Position numbers and translations under genes: made by a program
Assembly (NCBI GenBank): GCA_934667105.1
Contig: CAKULG010000004.1
Location: 62,001-126,000 of the forward strand
Length of the DNA: 64,000 nt
Source: an uncultured Clostridia bacterium
GTDB lineage: Bacteria; Bacillota; Clostridia; Christensenellales; Aristaeellaceae
Direction: 5' to 3'
Shown here: positions 39,650 to 47,171 of the stretch, piece by piece
Position numbering within the stretch: the stretch's first letter is position 1
Layout of the letters: every line of letters starts with the position of its first letter
Notes under the pieces: generated by a model
What the model was told of the DNA's origin: nothing
The model's input: the letters and a program-made list of their open reading frames with translations, nothing else
Database searches by the model: none

Positions 39650-41010
39650 TGAAGGGCATCAAGGAGCATGTGGTTCGCCCCTTGGAGGAAAGCCGGTTTT
39701 CCTTCGCGGGCTACGATCAGGCGGCGGCGGAAAAAAGCGGCTATTCCGATTATTCCTATTGGGGCAGCACGTTTCGCTGCTTTCTGAAAAATCGAGGGGC
39801 GGTGGCGCTGCTGATCGTGCTGGCGCTGCTGCTGGCGTTCACCTGCGTTCAGCCCTATCTGCCCGGCCAGTTCGCCGCCAATGAAATTATCGATCACCCC
39901 GTCACCGAGATGCAGCTGATGAACATCCGCCCGGGGCTGACCAACATTGTGGAAACCGTGCCCGCAGGCACGCCGCTGATCGTCACCCCCTGGGAAAATG
40001 AGGAATGGGCGGCGGTGAGCAACGTGCTTTGCAAGATTCCCGCCCGGAAAGCCTTCACTGTGCTGGAATACGGTGCGGATTATTGCCGGGTGGAATATCA
40101 GGGGAAGGAAGGCTATGTGAAAAACGATTATTCCACCAAACTCAAGCTCCCCGACGATTACGAGAATACGCCCTACGAGGCGAAATCTAATTTTGCGGTG
40201 AGCCTGCTGACCACGCCTCAGGAACTGACCAACCGGGGCGACGCGCTGTTCACGCTGCGCGCCTGCCTGGAAATGGGGGAGGGCTCCGCCGCTGTGACCA
40301 TTTCCCCGGCGCAGCTTCGGCTGCTGCCCGATACCCGGCCCTTCCTTTTCGGCACCAATAACGCGGGGCAGGATCTGTGGGCTCTGGTTTGGGCGGGCAC
40401 GCGCACCTCGCTGCTCATCGGTGTGGCGGTGGCCCTGTGCCAGGCGGCGGTGGGCATTCTCATCGGCGTGCTGTGGGGCTATGTGCGGGCGCTGGACCGG
40501 CTGCTGACGGAAATCTACAACGTGATTGACAACGTGCCCACTACCATCGTGCTGATTCTGATTTCTTATATTATGCGTCCCGGCGTGGGCACGCTCATTT
40601 TCGCCATGAGCATTACGGGCTGGGTGGGCATGGCGCGCTTTGTGCGCAACCAGATCGTCATTATCCGCGATCGGGATTACAACCTGGCCTCCCGCTGCCT
40701 GGGCACGGGCACCGCCCGCGTGATTACCCGCAACCTGCTGCCTTATCTGGTTTCGGTGATTACGCTGCGCATGGCGCTATCCATTCCGGGGGCCATCGGC
40801 CACGAGGTGTTCATCACCTATATCGGCCTGGGCCTGCCCATCAGCATCCCCTCCCTGGGCAATCTGATCAATATCGGAAGAACGCTGCTGGCCACCTCCG
40901 CCAGCTATCAATTGGTGTTTCCCACCATCGTGCTTTCCATCATCACCGTTTCCTTCTATATCATCGGCAATGCGTTCGCCGACGCAGCCGACCCGAAAAA
41001 TCACCAGTAA
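39649..41010 (+). CDS. oppC: Oligopeptide ABC transporter permease C with inserted SH3b-like domain
   Basis: 453 residues, about 150 longer than usual. The C-terminal 225 residues are a normal OppC: Phe-Gly-Thr-Asn-Asn-Ala-Gly-Gln-Asp-Leu at 234-243, several helices and the coupling loop Tyr-Asn-Leu-Ala-Ser-Arg-Cys-Leu-Gly-Thr-Gly. Between the first helix (about 51-70) and that motif lies an extra extracellular region; residues about 104-163 look like a bacterial SH3 domain (Phe-Thr-Val-Leu-Glu-Tyr-Gly-Ala-Asp-Tyr-Cys-Arg-Val-Glu-Tyr, then Gly-Lys-Glu-Gly-Tyr-Val-Lys-Asn-Asp-Tyr). It could bind wall peptides near the pore. The start overlaps the oppB stop by one base. Confidence 0.9.
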   Translation: MKGIKEHVVRPLEESRFSFAGYDQAAAEKSGYSDYSYWGSTFRCFLKNRGAVALLIVLALLLAFTCVQPYLPGQFAANEIIDHPVTEMQLMNIRPGLTNIVETVPAGTPLIVTPWENEEWAAVSNVLCKIPARKAFTVLEYGADYCRVEYQGKEGYVKNDYSTKLKLPDDYENTPYEAKSNFAVSLLTTPQELTNRGDALFTLRACLEMGEGSAAVTISPAQLRLLPDTRPFLFGTNNAGQDLWALVWAGTRTSLLIGVAVALCQAAVGILIGVLWGYVRALDRLLTEIYNVIDNVPTTIVLILISYIMRPGVGTLIFAMSITGWVGMARFVRNQIVIIRDRDYNLASRCLGTGTARVITRNLLPYLVSVITLRMALSIPGAIGHEVFITYIGLGLPISIPSLGNLINIGRTLLATSASYQLVFPTIVLSIITVSFYIIGNAFADAADPKNHQ

Positions 41011-41024
41011 AGGAGGCGTGCGCC

Positions 41025-42065
41025 GTGGAGGAACGACAGGCTATTCTCTCTGTTCGCAATCTGAACGTGAAATTTTCCCTGCGCGGGAAAACGCTGCATG
41101 CCATCCGGGATGTATCGCTGGATTTGTATAAGGGCGAAACGCTGGCTATCGTGGGGGAATCCGGCTCGGGCAAATCGGTGCTGACAAAAACATTTATGGG
41201 CCTGCTGGACGCCAACGGATGGATCGACAGCGGCAGCATTCTTTATAACGGCCAGGATCTGGCGAAATTCCGCACCGAGGCGGAATGGCTGAAAATCCGG
41301 GGCAAGGAAATCGCCATGGTGCTGCAGGATCCCATGACCAGCCTGAACCCCCTGAAGCCCATCGGCAGCCAGATTGAGGAGGCGCTGCGCTTGCATCAGG
41401 CCCTGCGGGGGGAGGAAGCGCGGCGGCGCATGCTGGAAATCCTCACGGATGTGGGCATTCCCGCCCCTGAAAAGCGCGCCCGGCAGTATCCCCATGAATT
41501 TTCCGGCGGCATGCGGCAGCGGGTGGTGATCGCCATCGCCCTGGCCTGCAACCCCAAAATTCTCATCTGCGACGAGCCTACCACCGCCTTGGATGTGACC
41601 ATCCAGGCGCAGATTCTGCATCTGATCCGCGATCTGGTGCGGAAATATCAGCTGACCACCGTGTATATCACCCACGATCTGGGGGTGGTGGCCAATGTGG
41701 CGGATCGGGTGGCGGTGATGTACGCGGGGGATATTGTGGAAATCGGCGCAAGCCGGGAGATTTTTTTCGACGCGCGCCATCCCTACACCTGGGCGCTGCT
41801 TTCCTCCCTGCCCCAGATGGGGGTGAAGGGAAAGCCGCTGTTTTCCATTAAGGGCACGCCGCCCAACCTGTTCGCCGAAATCAAGGGGGACGCCTTCGCG
41901 CCCCGCAATCCCTACGCCCTGAAGATTGATTTTGAGGAGCGGCCGCCGCTTTTCACCGTTTCGCCTACGCATCAGGCGCGCACGTGGCTGCTGGATCCCC
42001 GGGCCCCCAAGGTGGAGCCGCCGGAGATTCTGCGGCGCTTACAGGAGGTGGGCAAGCTGCCATGA
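41025..42065 (+). CDS. oppD: Oligopeptide ABC transporter ATPase D
   Basis: 346 residues. Walker A Gly-Glu-Ser-Gly-Ser-Gly-Lys-Ser near 43, Q loop Leu-Gln-Asp-Pro-Met-Thr-Ser-Leu-Asn-Pro, signature Phe-Ser-Gly-Gly-Met-Arg-Gln-Arg, Walker B Ile-Leu-Ile-Cys-Asp-Glu-Pro and Thr-His-Asp-Leu-Gly-Val. The C-terminal His-Pro-Tyr-Thr-Trp-Ala-Leu-Leu and the region with Pro-Arg-Asn-Pro-Tyr-Ala belong to the Opp/Dpp family; the usual four-Cys cluster of that tail is not evident (Cys residues are replaced). GTG start with AAAGGAGG. Confidence 0.95.
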   Translation: MEERQAILSVRNLNVKFSLRGKTLHAIRDVSLDLYKGETLAIVGESGSGKSVLTKTFMGLLDANGWIDSGSILYNGQDLAKFRTEAEWLKIRGKEIAMVLQDPMTSLNPLKPIGSQIEEALRLHQALRGEEARRRMLEILTDVGIPAPEKRARQYPHEFSGGMRQRVVIAIALACNPKILICDEPTTALDVTIQAQILHLIRDLVRKYQLTTVYITHDLGVVANVADRVAVMYAGDIVEIGASREIFFDARHPYTWALLSSLPQMGVKGKPLFSIKGTPPNLFAEIKGDAFAPRNPYALKIDFEERPPLFTVSPTHQARTWLLDPRAPKVEPPEILRRLQEVGKLP

Positions 42066-43015
42066 CGGAAAAACGAGAACCGCTGCTTTCCGTTCGCGAT
42101 CTGGAAGTGAATTTCGGCAGCCGCCGTCGGCCCTTCCGGGCGGTGCGGGGCGTGAGCTTTGATATTTATCCGGGGGAAACCTTCGGCCTGGTGGGGGAAT
42201 CCGGCTCGGGGAAAACCACCATCGGCCGCGCCATTATCCGCATTTACGAGGCCAGCGCGGGCGAAATTCTCTTTAAGGGGCAGCGCATCAGCGGCCGCAT
42301 CAGCCGGGCGCTGGATCGGGAAATCACCCAGAAAATCCAGATGATTTTTCAGGATCCGATGGCTTCCCTGAACGAGCGGGCCAAGGTGGATTACATCGTC
42401 AGCGAGGGGCTGTATAACGTGGAGCGCCATTTAACCGCCGCCCAGCGCAAGGAGCGGGTGGCGGAGGCGCTGATGGAGGTGGGGCTGCTTCCTGAATTTG
42501 CCAGCCGCTTCCCCCATGAATTTTCCGGCGGCCAGCGGCAGCGCATCGGCATTGCCCGGGCGCTGATTATGCGGCCCGAACTGGTGGTGGCGGACGAGCC
42601 TATTTCCGCCCTGGATGTATCCATCCGCGCCCAGGTGCTGAACCTGATGGAGGAATTAAAGCAAAAGCGCGGGCTGACTTATCTGTTCATTTCCCACGAT
42701 CTATCCGTGATGCGCTTCATCTGTGATCGGATCGCGGTGATTTATAAGGGCAGGCTGATGGAAATGGCGGAAACGGAGGAATTGTTCCGCCACCCCCTGC
42801 ATCCCTATACCCGGGCGCTGCTTTCCGCCGTGCCCATCCCCTCGCCGGACGCGCGCCGGGATGCGCCGCCCGTGCCTTATGATGAAAGCGCCCATGATTA
42901 TTCCCAGGAAGCCCCCGCCTTCACCCAGATTGCTCCGGGCCATTTTGTGCGGGCCAACGGGGCGGAGCTGGCGGAATACCGGCGTATGCTGGAGGAAGAA
43001 CGGCATGAATATTGA
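42062..43015 (+). CDS. oppF: Oligopeptide ABC transporter ATPase F
   Basis: 317 residues. Walker A Gly-Glu-Ser-Gly-Ser-Gly-Lys-Thr, Phe-Gln-Asp-Pro-Met-Ala-Ser-Leu-Asn-Glu-Arg, signature Phe-Ser-Gly-Gly-Gln-Arg-Gln-Arg, Walker B Leu-Val-Val-Ala-Asp-Glu-Pro, His in Ile-Ser-His-Asp-Leu-Ser, and His-Pro-Tyr-Thr-Arg-Ala-Leu-Leu. It pairs with OppD to drive import. The ATG overlaps the oppD stop (ATGA), and its own end overlaps the start of alr, so all of them are one operon. Confidence 0.95.
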   Translation: MTEKREPLLSVRDLEVNFGSRRRPFRAVRGVSFDIYPGETFGLVGESGSGKTTIGRAIIRIYEASAGEILFKGQRISGRISRALDREITQKIQMIFQDPMASLNERAKVDYIVSEGLYNVERHLTAAQRKERVAEALMEVGLLPEFASRFPHEFSGGQRQRIGIARALIMRPELVVADEPISALDVSIRAQVLNLMEELKQKRGLTYLFISHDLSVMRFICDRIAVIYKGRLMEMAETEELFRHPLHPYTRALLSAVPIPSPDARRDAPPVPYDESAHDYSQEAPAFTQIAPGHFVRANGAELAEYRRMLEEERHEY

Positions 43016-44141
43016 GCGCGCCCGTTCCCGGGCCTGGGCGGAAATCGACGAGGACGCGCTGCTGCATAATTACGCCCTGGCGCGCTCGCTTTGCCGGAAG
43101 GAAACGACGTTTATTTGCGTTGTAAAGGCCAATGCCTACGGGCTGGGCCTTTTTCATACCGTGCAGACGCTTTCCGCCGCGGGGGCGGATTGGTTCGCCG
43201 TGGCTACGCCGGAGGAGGCGCTGCTGGCTCGAAAGGCGGCTCCAGGGGCGCAGATTCTGCTGCTGGGCCCGGCGGGGGGCGAATATCTGCCGCTTTTGAT
43301 TGCGCGGAATATCCTGCTCACCGTCGGCCGGGAAGAAGAGGGCTGGGCGGCGGCCGCGGCGGCCCGCGCCCTGGGCGGGACGGCCCGGGCGCATGTGAAA
43401 TTCGACACCGGGTTGCACCGCCTGGGCTTTTCCCGGGCGGAGGACGCGCTGCCGCTGGCGGAGCTTCCGGGCCTTTCGCTGGAGGGGGCGTATACCCATC
43501 TGGCGCTGCGCTCCCGGGAGCAGAGCCAGGCGCAGCACGCGCTGTTTCTGCAAATGACGGATACGCTGGCCCGCCGGGGCCTACGTTTCCCCATGCGCCA
43601 TATGCTGGATTCCATCGGCCTGACCCGCTTTCCCGAATGGCAGATGGACGCGGTGCGGGTGGGGGCGTTTCTGTATGGCAATGTGCCGCCCGCCTGGCCG
43701 CGCTTTGGGGAAGGGAAAAGCGTGGTTTCGTTTAAGGCCCGGGTGACCCGGGTGGATTGGACGGCCGCCGGGGAGGGCGTGGGCTATGACGATGCGCCGC
43801 TTCCCCGGGATACCCGGGTGGCCACGCTGAGCGTGGGCTATGTGGACGGCTATCCCCGGGCGTTTTCCGGCCGGGGGGCGGTGGCGCTGCATGGGCGGCG
43901 GGCCTCCGTGCTGGGGCTGATCTGTATGGATCAGATGATGGTGGACGTGACGGATATTCCCGCCGTGGCACCGGGAGATACGGCGGTGCTGCTGGGGGAG
44001 GAAATCTCCTTGCAGGAATATGCCGAAACAGGTCGGCTGAACCGCAACGAGGCCCTGGCGCTGCTGGGGCGGCGTGTGCCCCGGGTGTATCTGCGGGACG
44101 GCCAGGTTTCCGCCGTCGCCGCGGAAATGGACGCGGAATAA
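43005..44141 (+). CDS. alr: Alanine racemase
   Basis: 378 residues. The PLP lysine lies in Val-Val-Lys-Ala-Asn-Ala-Tyr-Gly-Leu-Gly near residue 40; the Arg of Ala-Val-Arg-Val-Gly-Ala-Phe-Leu-Tyr-Gly and the catalytic Tyr of Gly-Glu-Gly-Val-Gly-Tyr-Asp are in place, as is Ile-Cys-Met-Asp-Gln-Met-Met-Val-Asp. It makes D-alanine for the wall. The start lies 11 bases inside the end of oppF, so peptide import and D-alanine supply are translationally linked. Val-Gly-Tyr-Asp instead of the common Val-Ser-Tyr-Gly around the catalytic Tyr is a small departure. Confidence 0.95.
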   Translation: MNIERARSRAWAEIDEDALLHNYALARSLCRKETTFICVVKANAYGLGLFHTVQTLSAAGADWFAVATPEEALLARKAAPGAQILLLGPAGGEYLPLLIARNILLTVGREEEGWAAAAAARALGGTARAHVKFDTGLHRLGFSRAEDALPLAELPGLSLEGAYTHLALRSREQSQAQHALFLQMTDTLARRGLRFPMRHMLDSIGLTRFPEWQMDAVRVGAFLYGNVPPAWPRFGEGKSVVSFKARVTRVDWTAAGEGVGYDDAPLPRDTRVATLSVGYVDGYPRAFSGRGAVALHGRRASVLGLICMDQMMVDVTDIPAVAPGDTAVLLGEEISLQEYAETGRLNRNEALALLGRRVPRVYLRDGQVSAVAAEMDAE

Positions 44142-44161
44142 GCGCGCCGCAGGGAGAGGCC

Positions 44162-45031
44162 ATGCACGAAATTCAGGTAAAAAGCATTTTATCGGCGCGC
44201 AACGGCATGAACCTGTACCGGGGCTGCACCCACGGCTGCATTTACTGCGATTCCCGCAGCGAATGCTATCAGATAGCGCATCCCTTTGAGGATATAGCGG
44301 TGAAGGCCAACGCCCTGACGCTGCTGGAGGACGCGCTGCGCCGCAAGCGCCGGAAATGCATGATCGCCACCGGCTCCATGAGCGATCCCTATCAGCCCCA
44401 GGAGGAAACGCTGGGATATACCCGGCAGGCGCTGGAACTCATCGCGCGGTACGGCTTCGGCGCTACGGTGCTGACCAAATCCAGCCGGGTGCTGCGGGAT
44501 TTAGATTTGCTCCAACGTATTAACCAGCGCACCCGGTGCGTGGTGCAGATGACGCTGACCACCTATGACGAGGCCCTCTGCCGCAAGCTGGAGCCCTGCG
44601 TCAGCACGACGCAGGAACGCTTTCAGGCCCTTTTGCGCCTGCGGGAGGCGGGCGTTCCCACGGTGGTGTGGCTGTGCCCGCTGCTGCCGTTTATCAACGA
44701 TACGGCGGAAAACGTTTCGGGTATTTTGAACCTGTGCGCCCGGGCGGGGGTGTACGGCGTGATCTGCTTCGGCATGGGCGTGACGCTGCGGGCGGGAAGC
44801 CGGGAGTATTTCTACGCCCAGCTGGATCGCCTGTTTCCCGGCATGAAGGCGCGCTATATCCAGGCCTACGGCGATCGCTATATGCTGGATAGCCCCGACA
44901 GCGCCGCCCTGACCCGGCTGTTTCATGAAAAATGCGCTGCCGCCGGGATGGCCCATGACAATGGGAAGATTTTTGAATTTCTGGAAAAATGGGAGGATAA
45001 GCAAAAGCAGCTGAGCCTGTTCGATTTTTAA
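44162..45031 (+). CDS. Radical SAM protein of the spore photoproduct lyase-like (SplB-related) group
   Basis: 289 residues. The Fe-S site is Cys22-Thr-His-Gly-Cys26-Ile-Tyr-Cys29 in the leading Leu-Tyr-Arg-Gly-Cys, followed by Gly-Ser-Met-Ser-Asp-Pro-Tyr-Gln-Pro and Thr-Lys-Ser-Ser-Arg-Val. This set is common to the SPL/Rv2578c-like radical SAM group of unknown reaction; the spore photoproduct lyase itself has other residues at the C-terminus, so DNA repair is not implied. It follows alr by about 20 bases and ends 118 bases before plsX, which has its own promoter. The last residues Gln-Leu-Ser-Leu-Phe-Asp-Phe resemble a clamp-binding peptide, which may be chance. Confidence 0.88.
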   Translation: MHEIQVKSILSARNGMNLYRGCTHGCIYCDSRSECYQIAHPFEDIAVKANALTLLEDALRRKRRKCMIATGSMSDPYQPQEETLGYTRQALELIARYGFGATVLTKSSRVLRDLDLLQRINQRTRCVVQMTLTTYDEALCRKLEPCVSTTQERFQALLRLREAGVPTVVWLCPLLPFINDTAENVSGILNLCARAGVYGVICFGMGVTLRAGSREYFYAQLDRLFPGMKARYIQAYGDRYMLDSPDSAALTRLFHEKCAAAGMAHDNGKIFEFLEKWEDKQKQLSLFDF

Positions 45032-45081
45032 AGGCGCTTTTCCGCTCATTTTCGCGCTTCTTGCCGGAAAAAGAGGAATAC

Positions 45082-45110
45082 TTGTAAAATTTTTCACTTT
45101 GTGATAAAAT
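45082..45110 (+). promoter_or_regulatory. Promoter of plsX and the genes after it
   Basis: TTGTAA (45082-45087), 17 bases, TAAAAT (45105-45110) with TGA before it. It lies 40 bases before the plsX start. No FapR-like operator could be made out. Confidence 0.7.
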
Positions 45111-45149
45111 GAATTCGTTTGAGCAAGCCATGAAATGGAAGTGGATGGG

Positions 45150-46166
45150 ATGACCCGCATTTACCTGGACGCCATGGGCGGCGATAACGCGCCCCAGTGC
45201 ACGGTGGAAGGCGCGCTGGAAGCCCTGCGGGCGGATAAGGAGCTGCAAATCACGCTGGCCGGGCCCCGGGAGCAGATCGAGGCGCTGCTGACGGACGCGG
45301 AGGACGTGCGCTCCCGCCTGACGGTGGAGGACGCGCCTGAAATTATCACCAATCACGACGCGCCGGTGATGGCGGTGCGCCAGAAGAAAAATTCCGCCGT
45401 GGTGCAGGGCATGCTGGCGGTGCGCGAGGGACGGGCGGACGGCTTTGTTTCCGCAGGCTCCACGGGGGCGACGCTGGCGGGCGGCATGTTCCGCCTGGGC
45501 CGCATCGACGGGGTGGAGCGCCCGGCGCTGGCGCCGCTGCTGCCCAACGGCAAGGGCTATTTCTGCCTGATTGATTGCGGGGCCAACGTGGATTGCCTGC
45601 CCCAATATCTGCCCCAGTTCGGCGTGATGGGCGCGGCGTATATGCGCTGCGTTCAGGGGCTGGAAAATCCCCGGGTGGGGCTGGTGAATATCGGGGCGGA
45701 GGCGGAAAAGGGCAACGCCCTGACCAAGGCGGCCTACCCCCTGATGGAGAAAGCGCCCTTCCATTTTGTGGGCAATATCGAGGGCCGGGATATTACCGCC
45801 GATCTGGCGGATGTGGCGGTGGCCGACGGCTTTTCGGGCAATCTGATTCTTAAATTCATGGAGGGCGTGGCGGGCACGCTGATGGGCATCATCAAAAAAG
45901 AACTGATGGCAGACGCCCGGGGCAAGCTGGGCGCGCTCATTGCAAAGTCCGCCTTCCGCCGCATTAAAAAAACCATGGATTACACCGAGGTGGGCGGCGC
46001 GCCGCTGCTGGGGGTGAAGGGCGTTGTGGTCAAGGCCCATGGCTCCAGCAACAGCCACGCCATTGCCTGCGCCGTGCGCCAGGCCGCCATGATGGCCCGC
46101 AAAGGCCTGGTTCAGGCCATTGAAGCGCAAATCGCCCGGCAATTGGGGGAGGAAGCCCCCCAATAA
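45150..46166 (+). CDS. plsX: Phosphate acyltransferase PlsX
   Basis: About 338 residues. The start Ile-Tyr-Leu-Asp-Ala-Met-Gly-Gly-Asp-Asn-Ala-Pro is diagnostic; other family blocks are Phe-Val-Ser-Ala-Gly-Ser-Thr-Gly-Ala, Leu-Ile-Asp-Cys-Gly-Ala-Asn-Val-Asp, Val-Gly-Leu-Val-Asn-Ile-Gly-Ala-Glu, Gly-Asn-Ile-Glu-Gly-Arg-Asp and Gly-Phe-Ser-Gly-Asn. It makes acyl-phosphate from acyl-ACP for phospholipid synthesis. The ATG at 45150 gives the family start and has GGAAGTGGATGGG upstream; the ATG at 45135 adds five residues. First gene of plsX-acpP-rnc-smc-ftsY. Confidence 0.97.
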   Translation: MTRIYLDAMGGDNAPQCTVEGALEALRADKELQITLAGPREQIEALLTDAEDVRSRLTVEDAPEIITNHDAPVMAVRQKKNSAVVQGMLAVREGRADGFVSAGSTGATLAGGMFRLGRIDGVERPALAPLLPNGKGYFCLIDCGANVDCLPQYLPQFGVMGAAYMRCVQGLENPRVGLVNIGAEAEKGNALTKAAYPLMEKAPFHFVGNIEGRDITADLADVAVADGFSGNLILKFMEGVAGTLMGIIKKELMADARGKLGALIAKSAFRRIKKTMDYTEVGGAPLLGVKGVVVKAHGSSNSHAIACAVRQAAMMARKGLVQAIEAQIARQLGEEAPQ

Positions 46167-46202
46167 CCGGGACGACCGCATACAGAATAGGAGGAAATGA
46201 AC

Positions 46203-46430
46203 ATGGTATTTGAAACAGTCGCGAACATGATCGCCAAGCAGTTGAAAATGGATCCCAAGGACATCACCCCCGAAAAGCGCCTGGTGGAGGACCTGAAGGC
46301 GGACAGCGCCAACGTGATGGTGCTGATTATGGATCTGGAGGATCAATTCAACATGACGGTGGATGACGCCGCCATCGGCACCATGAAAACCGTGGGCGAC
46401 GTGGTGCGCTACATCGAATCGAAGCAATAA
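46203..46430 (+). CDS. acpP: Acyl carrier protein
   Basis: 75 residues, acidic. The phosphopantetheine serine is in Leu-Lys-Ala-Asp-Ser-Ala-Asn-Val, where most ACPs have Asp-Ser-Leu-Asp; the replaced Leu-Asp next to the modified Ser is uncommon but the Asp-Ser pair is kept. Helix 3 and the end (Val-Gly-Asp-Val-Val-Arg-Tyr-Ile) are normal. Two ATGs lie close together; AGGAGG is eight bases before the second (46203) and only two before the first, so the second is used. Confidence 0.95.
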   Translation: MVFETVANMIAKQLKMDPKDITPEKRLVEDLKADSANVMVLIMDLEDQFNMTVDDAAIGTMKTVGDVVRYIESKQ

Positions 46431-46449
46431 AAGGCGGCGAAACGCGGCG

Positions 46450-46474
46450 GCGCGCTCACGGGGAGTGAGCGCGC
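46450..46474 (+). other. Hairpin between acpP and rnc
   Basis: GCGCGCTCAC (46450-46459) pairs with GTGAGCGCGC (46465-46474), ten pairs with a five-base loop, and no T-run follows. It lies 20 bases past acpP and 28 before the start of RNase III, and may separate stable acpP mRNA from the rest or be a target of the enzyme encoded next. Confidence 0.65.
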
Positions 46475-46502
46475 TTCGCTGATGTTTGGGGAAGGAAAGA
46501 AA

Positions 46503-47165
46503 ATGGCGGATTTTTTATTCCTGGAGCAGAAATTGGGCTATTCCTTTGGGAATCAGGCGCTGCTTCGGCAGGCGCTGACCCACCCCTCCCTGGGGGGGCG
46601 GCATAATCAGCGGCTGGAATTTTTGGGGGACGCAGTGCTGGAGCTTTGCGTGAGCGAGAAAATTTTCGCCATGCACCCCGAAATGCAGGAGGGGGCTATG
46701 ACCCAGCTGCGCCAGAAGCTGGTGCGGGAGGAAAAGCTGGCCCGCTGCGCCCGGGAGATCGGCCTGGGGGACGCGCTGCTGATGGATAAAAGCTGCGCCG
46801 CCACCGGCGGCCGGGAGAACCCCAGCGTGCTGTGTGATACCTTTGAGGCCGTGCTGGCCGCCGTATATCTGGACGGCGGGCTGGAGGCCGCCCGGGCCAT
46901 GGTGCTGCGCTGGATCGGCGATTGCTCCGAGCAGGGGGAGACTGATCCCAAATCCGCATTGCAGGAATATTTGCAGGCCCAGGGCAGGCCCTTCCCCACT
47001 TATGAAACCATTGACGAAAGCGGCCCGCCCCATGAGCGCGTTTTCACCGCGGCGGCAAAAATCGAGGGCCGGGAAATGGGCCGGGGATCGGGCACCAGCA
47101 AAAAACGGGCCGAGCAGGAGGCCGCGCGCCAGGCGCTTCAATTTATCAGACAAGCGGGGGAATAA
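46503..47165 (+). CDS. rnc: Ribonuclease III
   Basis: About 220 residues. The family signature Arg-Leu-Glu-Phe-Leu-Gly-Asp-Ala-Val-Leu is at 37-46, the second acidic site at Cys-Asp-Thr-Phe-Glu-Ala-Val-Leu-Ala-Ala, and the C-terminal 70 residues are a double-strand RNA-binding domain (Pro-Lys-Ser-Ala-Leu-Gln-Glu-Tyr ... Gly-Thr-Ser-Lys-Lys-Arg-Ala-Glu-Gln). It cuts double-stranded RNA, including rRNA precursors. GGGAAGG before the ATG at 46503; the ATG at 46482 adds seven residues outside the family. Six bases separate its stop from smc. Confidence 0.97.
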   Translation: MADFLFLEQKLGYSFGNQALLRQALTHPSLGGRHNQRLEFLGDAVLELCVSEKIFAMHPEMQEGAMTQLRQKLVREEKLARCAREIGLGDALLMDKSCAATGGRENPSVLCDTFEAVLAAVYLDGGLEAARAMVLRWIGDCSEQGETDPKSALQEYLQAQGRPFPTYETIDESGPPHERVFTAAAKIEGREMGRGSGTSKKRAEQEAARQALQFIRQAGE

Positions 47166-47171
47166 ACGGGT

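Noticed and set aside
44162..45031. Spore photoproduct lyase
   Set aside because: The Fe-S motif fits the wider group, but the protein is shorter and the C-terminal Cys and Tyr of true SplB are not evident.
45088..45115. Sequence TTTTTCACTTTGTGATAAAA before plsX, similar to the hairpin of the four-copy element
   Set aside because: The arms do not pair well (CAC/GTG only, then mismatches) and it lies upstream of, not after, the -10. I take it as part of the promoter.
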